A stretch of DNA of 64,000 bases, from assembly GCF_018314255.1 (NCBI RefSeq), contig NZ_CP073066.1:2418001-2482000 (forward strand). The letters run 5' to 3'. Below, piece after piece: positions 55,733 through 63,952 of the stretch (its first letter is position 1; the number at the start of each line of letters is the position of its first letter). Both the position numbers and the translations under genes were made by a program. Under the pieces are notes generated by a model. That model was not told the origin of the DNA. It did no database searches and saw only the letters and a program-made list of their open reading frames with translations. Origin of the DNA: Lentilactobacillus buchneri. Its GTDB lineage: Bacteria; Bacillota; Bacilli; Lactobacillales; Lactobacillaceae.

Positions 55733-55831
55733 ATTTTTGAATTCAACCAACTCAAATTTTAATAAAAATGCAACTTTCTTAAGGAATTCATAATCATATT
55801 GACATCTTTGCCCTAAAAGACTGATTAAACA

Positions 55832-55860
55832 TTGACTACCCTGTTAATATTTCATATAAT
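55832..55860 (+). promoter_or_regulatory. Promoter of the tRNA-Arg gene
   Basis: TTGACT (55832-55837), 17 bases, TATAAT (55855-55860), 15 bases ahead of the tRNA. Confidence 0.85.
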
Positions 55861-55875
55861 TGTTATTGTTGATTT

Positions 55876-55949
55876 GTCGCAATAGCTCAGCTGGATAGAG
55901 CAACGGTCTTCTAAACCGTAGGTCGAGAGTTCGAATCTCTCTTGCGACA
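55876..55949 (+). tRNA. tRNA-Arg (anticodon TCT)
   Basis: 74 bases with full cloverleaf: acceptor GTCGCAA/TTGCGAC, D arm GCTC..GAGC, anticodon stem ACGGT/ACCGT around CTTCTAA (anticodon TCT, reads AGA), T arm GAGAG-TTCGAAT-CTCTC, discriminator A. CCA is not encoded. The prophage begins just 3' of it, so its 3' half is a likely attachment site. Confidence 0.97.
55930..55949. other. Candidate prophage attachment core in tRNA-Arg 3' end
   Basis: Phage tail and lysis genes start beyond the tRNA, whose 3' end stays intact. Tyrosine integrases usually use this part of tRNA genes. The partner copy would lie outside the window, so the exact core is unknown. Confidence 0.35.
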
Positions 55950-55990
55950 TAGTGTACCATTTTTAGCAGTTTTACTGCAACGTTGATAAG

Positions 55991-56036
55991 ACGCCTCAAA
56001 TCCTTTTATATGATGGATTCGAGGCGTTTTTATTTT
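55991..56036 (+). terminator. Terminator after tRNA-Arg
   Basis: ACGCCTCAAATCC with GGATTCGAGGCGT (one mismatch), then TTTTATTTT. Confidence 0.8.
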
Positions 56037-56286
56037 AGCTGAAAGTTGTCGTTATTTTCTCTTACTTTATTTCTTTTTCAGAAATTGGGTCAAAAAATGG
56101 TCAACAAGATTCTAGAAGACAAAACTATCTTCTTTCGTATGTATTATTCTAGATAATGATAATGGATCAAAACGAATTAATTAATAACAAATTGTACTTA
56201 CGTTATCAAGATGATTCAATCATATATATAGTAGAAAAACCGCTTGAGGTCGAAATGTTAAATGTTTTTCCAAACACTTTGAAAAC

Positions 56287-56690
56287 TAAAAAATCCACCT
56301 CGAATTAACAAGATGGGATTAATATCAGTGTTTTCACATTGATGTAAACGTGAACTACTCGTCACTAAAGTAACGAGTTTTCTCAACTGGTGCCGCTTAT
56401 AAATACACTATTTATTAAAAAGTGTAAACGCCCACCCAGTTAAATTTAATCTCTAATATAAAAAAAGCCCACCCCGAATTATCGAGGTGAGCTTGATATA
56501 TCAACGTTCTCACATCATGTATTCACTTTTACACCTTTTGCTGAAAAATGTAAACAGAATAAGCAAAAATGTTATATTTAAATAGATATAATTTCAAAAA
56601 GCAAAAAAGCGCCCACCCCCAGAGGAGTGAGCGTAGTTAACACGAGCCTATGATGTTAACAGTTTGCCTTTTTAGCTGAAAAATGTAAAC
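56287..56690. repeat. Three degenerate terminator-plus-TGTAAAC units
   Basis: Each unit holds a hairpin with CCACC/GGTGG-type arms followed 48-82 bases later by TGTAAAC (56343, 56549, 56684); a fourth TGTAAAC is at 56423 after a CCCACCC segment. The 17-mer GCTGAAAAATGTAAACA occurs exactly at 56540 and 56675. Possibly integrase arm sites or repeated terminators. Confidence 0.6.
56602..56634 (-). terminator. Terminator of the phage lysis genes
   Basis: GCTCACTCC-TCTG-GGGGTGGGC (two G-U pairs) then GC and T-run on -. Two related hairpins with T-runs follow downstream at 56458-56493 and 56287-56318. Confidence 0.7.
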
Positions 56691-56693
56691 ATA

Positions 56694-57512
56694 CTACTTT
56701 TTTAAATAAATCCGGTGAACGTAATCCGCATTGCTACTGATATAGCCTTTAGCGTACTTCAGCTTTAAATGGGTGATCTTACCAGCTTTGACCGCCTTAG
56801 CCCACATCCGTGAGCCTTTCATCAGACGCTGTTTGCTTTGCGTGTCTTTGCTGAAGTTCTTCTTTTTGTAGATCCAGACGGGAGAAGTCACTTCATACAA
56901 GCCAATTTTTGGTGACTTATAGTAATTTGGCTTAGCAACCATTTTACTGCCAGAAAGTGAGCCATCAAAGTCATACGAAGCATCAACCTTTAGTCCTTTA
57001 AAATCATCGGTAAACTGCCAACTATTTGCGTTGGCTACCCCAGGCTGCGAAACGCCATAGGCAGCTACCCAGATATGCTTGTCAATAAGTTCCGATCGCT
57101 TAATTCGTCCAGAATTGAACCAGGAACCGCTGCCGTAGGTGATGACATTTTTATAACCGGCATTGATAAGATAGCGCAAAAAGACGTTCACTTGGGGAGT
57201 TGTATTGTAGGGCAATCCGGATGCTTCAACATTAATTGCTAGAACTGTTGACTTATCCAGCCCAAACTTCCTGACCCAAGCCAAAAAGTACCGCGCTTCT
57301 GCTGTCCCATTTCCATGAAAGAAGTGGTAAGCGCCAACTGCACCAAATACTTTATAGGCATTCGTCACTTGGGCGGATGCTTTCGGATTCAAGTAGTTGG
57401 TGCCCTCAGTCAATTTGACCATAGCAGCATCAACTCCATGAGCTTTAAAAGTTTTGAAGTATGAAACTGATGATCCTTGGTAACTGGCAAGATCAATTAC
57501 AATTTTAGGCAT
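56694..57512 (-). CDS. Phage endolysin, glycoside hydrolase family 25 lysozyme
   Basis: 272 residues. GH25 domain 1-190: VIDLASYQG with D7, VKLTEG (E36), and the active-site strand LAINVEASG with E96 but N94 where family members have Asp (DVE). The C-terminal 80 residues are Lys/Tyr rich (PVWIYKKKNFS, LKLKYAKGYIS), resembling SH3/SLAP-like cell wall binding. The ATG at 57512 has GGGAG eight bases ahead and overlaps the holin end by 8 bases. It cleaves the glycan at the end of the lytic cycle if active. Confidence 0.85.
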   Translation of the reverse strand: MPKIVIDLASYQGSSVSYFKTFKAHGVDAAMVKLTEGTNYLNPKASAQVTNAYKVFGAVGAYHFFHGNGTAEARYFLAWVRKFGLDKSTVLAINVEASGLPYNTTPQVNVFLRYLINAGYKNVITYGSGSWFNSGRIKRSELIDKHIWVAAYGVSQPGVANANSWQFTDDFKGLKVDASYDFDGSLSGSKMVAKPNYYKSPKIGLYEVTSPVWIYKKKNFSKDTQSKQRLMKGSRMWAKAVKAGKITHLKLKYAKGYISSNADYVHRIYLKK

Positions 57513-58041
57513 TCTGATCACTCCCTGAATTTGCTACTGATTGGATGGTTTGAGGTGCTTGAGAAGCGGAGTGTCCTACACCTTCAGGTTTGGGTGCGGA
57601 TGATTGTGCGACTGGTGCTGCAGAGCTTGCCGATGTTTGTGGGGTGGCCGAATTTTCGGCTGTCTCAGTTGGCTCTGGCAAAGTCTGTGGTTGATGATTA
57701 TCATAGCCGAGTTTCTTGAATTGCTGATAGGCTGCTTCAACGATTGAGTCAACAATTTCCGGAGTTACCCAGGTTAGCCCAAGTTGTGCCGCAAAGTCAG
57801 CCACATCTTTGTCGGCCGCCTTTTTCCGGTCAGATTTGGATAATCCCGCCAATGTGGCAAACTTGGTAACGGTCGTTAGGGCGAAATCCGTCACCTGGTT
57901 AAGTTGCTTATTTTTAATGTGAATCTTTAAGTATGGTTGGACTTGCTTCACGACCACAATAATCAGAGCCACCAATGCGGCTAGAATGCCGGTACTTTGA
58001 AGCCAGCTAAAAATATCACTAATCTGTTTAAAAATTTTCAT
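57505..58041 (-). CDS. Phage holin, LLH-type
   Basis: 178 residues. One strong transmembrane helix at about 14-38 (GILAALVALIIVVVKQV), a helical middle with KADRKKAADKDVADF-like charged segment, and a Pro/Ala/Ser/Gln-rich C-terminal tail of about 60 residues. Fits Lactobacillus phage LL-H holins in length and layout. Start ATG with GGAGG-like AGGAGAAT ahead. Paired with the lysin. Confidence 0.75.
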   Translation of the reverse strand: MKIFKQISDIFSWLQSTGILAALVALIIVVVKQVQPYLKIHIKNKQLNQVTDFALTTVTKFATLAGLSKSDRKKAADKDVADFAAQLGLTWVTPEIVDSIVEAAYQQFKKLGYDNHQPQTLPEPTETAENSATPQTSASSAAPVAQSSAPKPEGVGHSASQAPQTIQSVANSGSDQNA

Positions 58042-58053
58042 AATATTCTCCTC

Positions 58054-58371
58054 CTAATGTAAGAAATGAATGAGTTGTTGTAGAATCAAATAAATAACGG
58101 AACTGGACCCGATCGCAATGGTAACCACCTTCCACAAGTTCTGACGATTGATAACTTCCATCTCGTTTTTATGAGTTTCATTCTTTTCGTTTCCACGAAT
58201 GACAGCTTCTAAAATTCGAGTATTCTGTTCTCGTAAATACTTATTACTTTCATCAACACTCTTTAAAGTGTCAGTCATTTTATTGTTGAGATCAGTAATG
58301 CGTCTTTCATGGTCTGATAATTCTTTGCCATGTTTCAGTAACATTTGATGATCCTCATCGCTTAATGGCAA
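58054..58371 (-). CDS. XhlA-like phage lysis-associated protein
   Basis: Coiled-coil N-terminus (DHERRITDLNNKMTDTLKSVDES, NTRILEAVIR) and one C-terminal membrane helix (VVTIAIGSSSVIYLILQQLI), as in XhlA of PBSX. The only ATG of the longer frame (58413) lies inside a terminator hairpin, so the start is more likely the TTG at 58371 (105 aa) or GTG at 58380, near AGAAGGG and GTGAGG. The start is uncertain. Confidence 0.7.
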   Translation of the reverse strand: MPLSDEDHQMLLKHGKELSDHERRITDLNNKMTDTLKSVDESNKYLREQNTRILEAVIRGNEKNETHKNEMEVINRQNLWKVVTIAIGSSSVIYLILQQLIHFLH

Positions 58372-58399
58372 CGGCCTCACTTCCCTTCTATTTTGGGGT

Positions 58400-58432
58400 A
58401 AAAGAAAAGCCATCTATTTTCATAGACGGCTA
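58400..58432 (-). terminator. Terminator ahead of the lysis cassette (1)
   Basis: AGCCGTCTA-TGAAAA-TAGATGGCT then TTTCTTTT on -. Confidence 0.75.
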
Positions 58433-58442
58433 ATTTTCGGGC

Positions 58443-58475
58443 AAAACAAAAGCACCTATCCGTAGATAGATGCAT
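58443..58475 (-). terminator. Terminator ahead of the lysis cassette (2)
   Basis: GCATCTATC-TACG-GATAGGTGC then TTTTGTTTT on -. Confidence 0.75.
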
Positions 58476-58599
58476 TTTCATATACTTTTAGGGGATATAT
58501 GAAAAAGTATGAATATATCTAGAGGTATATATTCTGGGGGAATATACACTTGAAGGGTATGAATAACAACAGTGAATGGGCTGTTATCCACGGAAAAAT

Positions 58600-58630
58600 T
58601 ATATCATATTTTGCCAAAATTGAATACCCG
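58600..58630 (-). promoter_or_regulatory. Possible late promoter between tail fibre and lysis genes
   Basis: On - an extended -10 TGATATAAT at about 58600-58608 with TTCAAT 17 bases upstream. Transcripts would run through several hairpins and the two terminators. Confidence 0.4.
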
Positions 58631-58663
58631 ATCATCGGTGTCAAGTTTTACATAGTAATTCAT
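58604..58663 (-). pseudogene. 19-codon phage remnant
   Basis: ATG, then MNYYVKLDTDDRVFNFGKI and TGA. It looks like the start of a small protein found after tail fibre genes in lactobacillus phages, cut short. Homology is from memory and weak. Confidence 0.3.
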
Positions 58664-58679
58664 AAAATTTTCATTATTT

Positions 58680-60287
58680 CTAATTATTAACTAGGGAATC
58701 ATAGTATATTTTTGCAAATGATCCTCCACTGTTTGACATAATAGCGATGTTTGTTGGTGAATAAATTTCACAGTTACTTGGTAAAGAAATTTTAGCTCCC
58801 GCAGCCGTAGCTGAAATTGATCCAACAGTACTTCCATCGTTGTTTAAAAACCCGTTACTAGAATATGATACAAATAATAAATCAATATCGGTTATACGAT
58901 TAACTATTCCGCTAAGATCAAGCATGGTACATGCATAAATAGTTGTATGGACAGAGTTCGCGTAAATATTTGCCTCAATATATTTATCATCTTCATGGTT
59001 TTTATATATCATTGTAATACTTTTTAATCCTTGCGAATTGGGAAGCGTTACCGTATGCCAAGCCGAGTTTTCAACGCTTTTCAAATCGTCGCTAGTAGCG
59101 ACTGGAACACCTCCTGACTGCAAACCTGCTGTAAAGTTGGTTTGCTGAGATGTTCGTGCTAGGTCAGACGGTAAACTGCTTGCTAGTAATAACGGATTAT
59201 TGTTAACAGTTGGAACGGTATCAAAGTTGTTGGCACCGGATAGGTGGGCTACTTCACTGTCATCAGCAGGTGTGTAACCAATTTTATCTTGCTTGGAACT
59301 AACCTCTTCAATTCCTGCTACATCACTAGCTGGTTTACGCATATCAGCAATATTCACTTTTTTATCCAGTTGCTGATTAACGTCAACTGTTTTGGCATAA
59401 GCATTCCCTGCACTATCAGTGGGATCGGTTTCAAAAGTATTTTTGCCTTTGAAGTCATTATTTTCACCAGTTCTGGCGATGTCAGTTGGCAAAACCGCAT
59501 TCAATTGAGACTTGGTAATAACTAAATCCCAATCAGACCATTTATTGTTGGTCGGATTATATGATCGAACGTAGCTTGTGCCATTAATATCGTCGTAAGC
59601 CAATTGTGTGACACCATCCGTTGTGTCTTTATTCCCATAAACAATAATCTGGCCATTAGTTGAAAAGTCTTCTGGTGCACTAAGCGGCAAACTGCCCTTA
59701 ATCAAGTGGTAGCCCGTGGTAATAAAACTGTCAAGGTTATCAGATTCTGATAGTGTTGAACCTGCATTAACAATTCCCTGGCTAATAATCTGTTGAATCT
59801 TCTGGTCAACATATTCTGGAGTAACTGTGCCTGCTTGATCAGGATTTAAGCTCACAGTTGCCGATCGGCTTAAAGCACTGGCGTATTTTGGCGAGATTGC
59901 AGCTGTTGCTGCTCCATCCTTTCCCGCCGGCATTGTTTGCTTAACAGTGCTGGGAGTGATTGCAAATAACCGTTCATCTGTTATAACTGCACTGCCCTTA
60001 GCATACCAACCAATAACATAAAAATCGAAATTTTGAGTAACTTCTTTATTAGTAAAAGTGGCTCCTAAATTAACTGTATTATCAACTCGACTGATAACCG
60101 TTGTTCCGGTTGTTTGCTGAATTAATGTTAGTGATGTGGTTTTTTGAATATCCACATCAGATTCCTGTGTTAAGTCGTCAGCAGCTAATACCGTTTTCGT
60201 ATAAGTAATTTTGTCATTACCATTATTTACAGAACTCAATAAATCCATCCCTAAGTCCGTAATAATAGTATCACCCATTTTTTGCAT
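58680..60287 (-). CDS. Phage tail fibre / receptor-binding protein
   Basis: 535 residues. The N-terminus (MGDTIITDLGMDLLSS, FDFYVIGWYAKG) fits the baseplate-attachment domain of myophage tail fibres. The middle holds a repeated pattern LPxDxARTxxxxxFxxxxxF at about 266 and 365, typical of fibre shafts. The C-terminus (DLLFVSYSSNGFLNNDG) probably forms the host-binding tip. AGGAGG lies ten bases before the ATG; MGDT three codons on is an alternative. It follows the YmfQ-like gene by 14 bases. Confidence 0.8.
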   Translation of the reverse strand: MQKMGDTIITDLGMDLLSSVNNGNDKITYTKTVLAADDLTQESDVDIQKTTSLTLIQQTTGTTVISRVDNTVNLGATFTNKEVTQNFDFYVIGWYAKGSAVITDERLFAITPSTVKQTMPAGKDGAATAAISPKYASALSRSATVSLNPDQAGTVTPEYVDQKIQQIISQGIVNAGSTLSESDNLDSFITTGYHLIKGSLPLSAPEDFSTNGQIIVYGNKDTTDGVTQLAYDDINGTSYVRSYNPTNNKWSDWDLVITKSQLNAVLPTDIARTGENNDFKGKNTFETDPTDSAGNAYAKTVDVNQQLDKKVNIADMRKPASDVAGIEEVSSKQDKIGYTPADDSEVAHLSGANNFDTVPTVNNNPLLLASSLPSDLARTSQQTNFTAGLQSGGVPVATSDDLKSVENSAWHTVTLPNSQGLKSITMIYKNHEDDKYIEANIYANSVHTTIYACTMLDLSGIVNRITDIDLLFVSYSSNGFLNNDGSTVGSISATAAGAKISLPSNCEIYSPTNIAIMSNSGGSFAKIYYDSLVNN

Positions 60288-60301
60288 TTACATGCTGCCT
60301 C

Positions 60302-60868
60302 CTATACATAGAGTATTTCTTCCTGAATCGTTTGGGTTGCTATATAAAGCGAAGATTGCGTGTTGATGGTGAATGCCACTTGATCAATCCAGACTCCGAG
60401 TAATGTGGCAGCTTGTAATCCAGTTAGCATAATTTCTGTTTTGCGTTTGTCATCCGCATATTCAAACGGGATTCCATATACAGTAATATGATTTACTTTA
60501 TTTGTGCCATCCCTTGTAGATTCAACGTGAATCTCACTTAGATCAATCTCCAAGGAATTAGCGATTACCCGTTCAATTGAATTAATAGTTCCGTCGGATG
60601 TAGCAACTTGCTTTTTTAGACGAATTAAAAAACGCAAGAAATCATCGTCACTGTCTGGACGTGACACCTGGTACTGTGCCGCAATCATATCGAGCGATGT
60701 GCCTTCAGCGTAATCAATCGCCGTCCAGTCAACAATCTTGCTGCCCAGATCTGAGCCGAACTCAAACATCTGATTAAGTTCGTCCATCATTCCATAAATG
60801 ACGCTGTCCGGCTGGTGACTCCAATGCTGTGCAAGTTCTGCCATCATCTGATCAGTTGTGTATAACAT
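60302..60868 (-). CDS. YmfQ/XkdU-like phage baseplate protein
   Basis: 188 residues, DUF2313-type: YAEGTSLDMIAAQYQVSRP, DFLRFLIRLKKQ and TNKVNHITVYGIP. In PBSX and Mu-like phages this protein follows baseplate J and bridges to the fibre. Twelve bases from baseplate J. Start ATG with GGGGGCC-type site. Confidence 0.8.
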   Translation of the reverse strand: MLYTTDQMMAELAQHWSHQPDSVIYGMMDELNQMFEFGSDLGSKIVDWTAIDYAEGTSLDMIAAQYQVSRPDSDDDFLRFLIRLKKQVATSDGTINSIERVIANSLEIDLSEIHVESTRDGTNKVNHITVYGIPFEYADDKRKTEIMLTGLQAATLLGVWIDQVAFTINTQSSLYIATQTIQEEILYV

Positions 60869-60879
60869 GTGATGGCCCC

Positions 60880-62121
60880 CTATTCAAAGTCTAATTTAAT
60901 TGAGTTAGTTGTGGATGTGTACCCAGTTAGCATGGCCGTATTATCATCACCAACATTGATCCAATCAGTCGATCCTTGCGGAACTTCATATTTATCCACT
61001 TGAATATCTTGACTAGATAAATTGCTTGGATCACGACCAATTAAAATAGTAGCTTCATCCACGCCGTCCATTGAATAGATATCCGGATACATCTTGGTCA
61101 GTACAACGTTAGCACCCATTGAAAGGCTGTTGATATAGTCAGCGATCAGTTCTTTAACTTCACCAATGCCACTATCGGCATCCCAATTAGAATTTGTTTT
61201 GAGCTTAACATTGACATGAATCGGAATTGGTGTTGCATAATCAAAATAATATGTTCGCATTGTTCCAGAATCATCGGCCACTTGGCCTGACTCTGAACCG
61301 GTAAACATCGGTCCAAAGCCAGAGTAGGTCGCTAATGCATTTAGAATGTCTTGTTTAGCACCACCTAGCACATATAGATGAACAGTGTAAGGAGGATTAC
61401 CATAGCTATCAACTGTTCCCAAAGGATTTTGGACGGCCCCAACTTGTTTTACGCCAGAAAGATTGGTTAATGCAGTAATAATGCCATTGATGGTTCCAGA
61501 AGGGTTGGCGATAGTTTCCGTAATAATCCGCCGTCGCAAGAGATCATCAGTTTCTCGATCCATACCGCCATTTGATGCTTCTGGGTTGTTAACACTGATA
61601 ATATTGTCATCCGGATCGGAAACAATAGTAATACTATTAGCTGGAGTGTTAGTGTAAGCACCATAATCATCGGAGTTGGCATTAACATCAACTGACCAGG
61701 ATCCATCGGATTGCCGAGTTGTAACAACATCGTTTATTACATCAAACACAATTCCATCTGCAGTTTCGAACTGGGTTCCAGCCTCGATCAAATATTCTCC
61801 ATCCGTCACAATATGAAGCGTTGCTTGTGATTGAGATGAATCATTCCGTGTGATCCCAGCATTAGATGCTTGACGATCCAGGCCGGTATCGGTTGCTGTA
61901 GTTACATAGGCATCATAATAGAATAACTGCAATTGTTGAAAATACTTAGATATGAAATATGAGAAGGACATTGAAAGAATGCCGAAATTTGAATTCGCCG
62001 TTAATGGAATATCCTCGCCGAACCGACGTTTGAAATCGGTCTGCACTGCATCTAATACTTCCTCATAAGTTGGCACTAAGAATCCGCTAGAGCTTAGGCC
62101 ATATTTTAAATCAAGTGCCAA
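60880..62121 (-). CDS. Phage baseplate J-like protein (XkdT)
   Basis: 413 residues. Baseplate_J pattern: GLSSSGFLVPTYEEVLDAVQTDFKRRFGEDI, SQSQATLHIVTDGE, GGMDRETDDLLRRRI, and SGVKQVGAV. Forms the wedge of the contractile baseplate. The start is TTG at 62121 behind AAAGGAGG; it overlaps the XkdS-like gene by 11 bases, while the longer frame would overlap by 56. Confidence 0.88.
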   Translation of the reverse strand: MALDLKYGLSSSGFLVPTYEEVLDAVQTDFKRRFGEDIPLTANSNFGILSMSFSYFISKYFQQLQLFYYDAYVTTATDTGLDRQASNAGITRNDSSQSQATLHIVTDGEYLIEAGTQFETADGIVFDVINDVVTTRQSDGSWSVDVNANSDDYGAYTNTPANSITIVSDPDDNIISVNNPEASNGGMDRETDDLLRRRIITETIANPSGTINGIITALTNLSGVKQVGAVQNPLGTVDSYGNPPYTVHLYVLGGAKQDILNALATYSGFGPMFTGSESGQVADDSGTMRTYYFDYATPIPIHVNVKLKTNSNWDADSGIGEVKELIADYINSLSMGANVVLTKMYPDIYSMDGVDEATILIGRDPSNLSSQDIQVDKYEVPQGSTDWINVGDDNTAMLTGYTSTTNSIKLDFE

Positions 62122-62494
62122 TATCGTATCCTCCTTTTGCTTGCTGTTCATTATCATCTTCATCAAGATAGGTTACTTCGAAGTCAACAATCAAATGACG
62201 ATTTTTATCTTTAGTAAAAGTAATTGAATCAACAGTTTGAATCTCGGGAACTTGAGCAGTGATAGCAGCTTCCATGTCATCAGTAGCATGTTCTAGATCT
62301 GGCTGTTTACCTAACATATTGGAATAATCAGACCCAATTTCTGAATCTAAGTTGTCCATCTCACCATAATAAATATCCAAAGTTGCTCTAATGCGCTGTG
62401 CAATTTCATCAGCACCTTCAACAACTTCTAAGTCATGAGTATTAGGATCAATGACAAAATCTCCACTTTGGTCAATCATCAAATCTCTAGCCAT
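62111..62494 (-). CDS. XkdS/gp25-like phage baseplate protein (DUF2634)
   Basis: 127 residues: GDFVIDPNTHDLEVVEGADEIAQRI, TLDIYYGEMDNLDSEIGSDY, the LysM-free W/gp25 type sheath-initiator fold. Immediately before baseplate J, as in PBSX. Confidence 0.82.
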   Translation of the reverse strand: MARDLMIDQSGDFVIDPNTHDLEVVEGADEIAQRIRATLDIYYGEMDNLDSEIGSDYSNMLGKQPDLEHATDDMEAAITAQVPEIQTVDSITFTKDKNRHLIVDFEVTYLDEDDNEQQAKGGYDIGT

Positions 62495-62908
62495 TTATAT
62501 CACTCCCACTATGATCGAATCATTGATATCATGTTGACGACCGGAAGATGGGGTATATTCCTTAGCTGTACCATCCCAATCATCCATATCGTGATCCATG
62601 ACCGTGACGACTACAACCGCACCAGCATGCATAATAGGTGTGGGAATCGCCCCATTAAATTTATCCTTTACCGTCATTAGCCACTCATCGAGTTGATAAC
62701 AACACTTGCTAACCGGCACATCCAAAATCTGAGCTTTCTTTGATCCATCCGAGAAATTGTTCAGAGGTTGAATGTCAGCCGTATGGTGCGTTTTATCATA
62801 CTTGATAACCTTGGCGTGATAATTACAGTCCAGATCGTAATTAATGTTGTTCAGCATGTTGTGAAACGTCTTGTACCAATTTTTTTGCTGTGAAGCTTGT
62901 TCAACCAT
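62495..62908 (-). CDS. Phage baseplate/spike protein (DUF2577 or Gp138-type)
   Basis: 137 residues: HAKVIKYDKTHHTADIQPL, GAVVVVTVMDHDMDDWDG and a His-Asp pair near the C-terminus suggest an OB-fold puncturing-device protein. The ATG at 62908 has AGGTG six bases ahead; the longer frame starts from a GTG inside it. Assignment between XkdR-like and Gp138-like is open. Confidence 0.65.
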   Translation of the reverse strand: MVEQASQQKNWYKTFHNMLNNINYDLDCNYHAKVIKYDKTHHTADIQPLNNFSDGSKKAQILDVPVSKCCYQLDEWLMTVKDKFNGAIPTPIMHAGAVVVVTVMDHDMDDWDGTAKEYTPSSGRQHDINDSIIVGVI

Positions 62909-62917
62909 CCATATCAC

Positions 62918-63952
62918 CTACACCTTCTGAATCGACATTTGCGATTGTGGATTAGTTCCATCCGAGGTATGTTGACCTGCTGACACAAAGAACTTACCTT
63001 TGAGATATTTAGACTGCATAATGATTCCAGTTAGTGTGGAGACTTCCGGAATCAGTGGCGTAGTAATTTCCCACGTAGTTGTCCCTTCGTCGTCCTCATC
63101 CATACTAGGTGGAGTCATTAAAATGTCATCAGTGATCACAAACCAGGTACGTTTTTTCACTTTGGGATCCAAGATTTCCAAGTCACCACGAATGTACAAC
63201 AACTTAGATTCACCCCGTTTTACCAAACTTTTAAGAACAGTTAAAGGCTTACCCTTTGCGGTATAAGCCTTTTTGATTGGTGTGTTTTTATGGAGTTGAA
63301 TCTTGCTGATCTTGATACCGGCTTTGGATGCAACCGCCTTGATAATCTGTTCAAGCGTCTTACCTTTATGAAAAGCCATGTTAACCATGAACGTTTTGGT
63401 TGCCTTATGTTTAACCCGCTTTTTCTTATAAGTGGCCTTTTGATATACCTTTTTGGTCTTATAGTGACCGACCTTCTTGCCATTTTCGGTGGTATAGTAA
63501 TGAATCCGTTTATTAACCCATTTGCCAGGTATTTTCTTTTTTACCGTCGTATACTGATTGACTTTCTTCTTTTTCTGCACCCGAATCTTACGAGCTTCGA
63601 TATTCTTATAGTCAGTTCCCTCAGTATACGTAATAACAATATTTTCTGTGGTTCCGTCGGATTGATTGACGCCAATTTGAGATAGATAACCTTCACACAA
63701 TGTTTTTTGAGACTTACCCCAGTTAAACGCTAAGACACACTTCTGGCCTTTCTTATAAAAGTCTCGGTGCTTTTTACTCATGTTGTACAGTGTCACCGTG
63801 TTCTGAGCCGGTGTCGGTTGATCGGCAAAGTTGACTTCAAAGGCAAACGGATAATTATTATCCTTAATTTCATTATTAAAAACGGTCTGCTTGTTACCAC
63901 TATCATCGGTCACGATAAACCAAGCATGGGGATCTTTAAATTCAGTTGTCAT
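62918..63952 (-). CDS. XkdQ-like tail hub protein with lysine-rich insertion
   Basis: 344 residues. Ends (FEVNFADQPTPAQNTVTLYNMS, GYLSQIGVNQSDG; then LEQIIKAVASKAGI, KPLTVLKSLVKRG, ILDPKV) fit the gpD/XkdQ hub. Residues 121-187 are an unusual insert: 22 Lys and 4 Arg, one acidic residue, with short repeats around KKVYQKATYKKK. Start ATG overlaps the stop of the preceding gene (ATGA). Confidence 0.75.
   Translation of the reverse strand: MTTEFKDPHAWFIVTDDSGNKQTVFNNEIKDNNYPFAFEVNFADQPTPAQNTVTLYNMSKKHRDFYKKGQKCVLAFNWGKSQKTLCEGYLSQIGVNQSDGTTENIVITYTEGTDYKNIEARKIRVQKKKKVNQYTTVKKKIPGKWVNKRIHYYTTENGKKVGHYKTKKVYQKATYKKKRVKHKATKTFMVNMAFHKGKTLEQIIKAVASKAGIKISKIQLHKNTPIKKAYTAKGKPLTVLKSLVKRGESKLLYIRGDLEILDPKVKKRTWFVITDDILMTPPSMDEDDEGTTTWEITTPLIPEVSTLTGIIMQSKYLKGKFFVSAGQHTSDGTNPQSQMSIQKV

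Larger units (their letters stand above)
56037..56693. other. Gene-free stretch between tRNA-Arg and endolysin
   Basis: No open frame with a ribosome site is seen. It holds three related terminator-like hairpins (56287-56318, 56458-56493, 56602-56633), four TGTAAAC direct repeats and AT-rich DNA. This is the phage side of the attachment region. Confidence 0.6.

Noticed and set aside
56287..56690. CRISPR array
   Set aside because: Repeats are few, degenerate and unevenly spaced, with no spacers of equal length and no cas genes.
58372..58413. ATG at 58413 as start of the XhlA-like gene
   Set aside because: That ATG lies inside a terminator stem and has no ribosome site.
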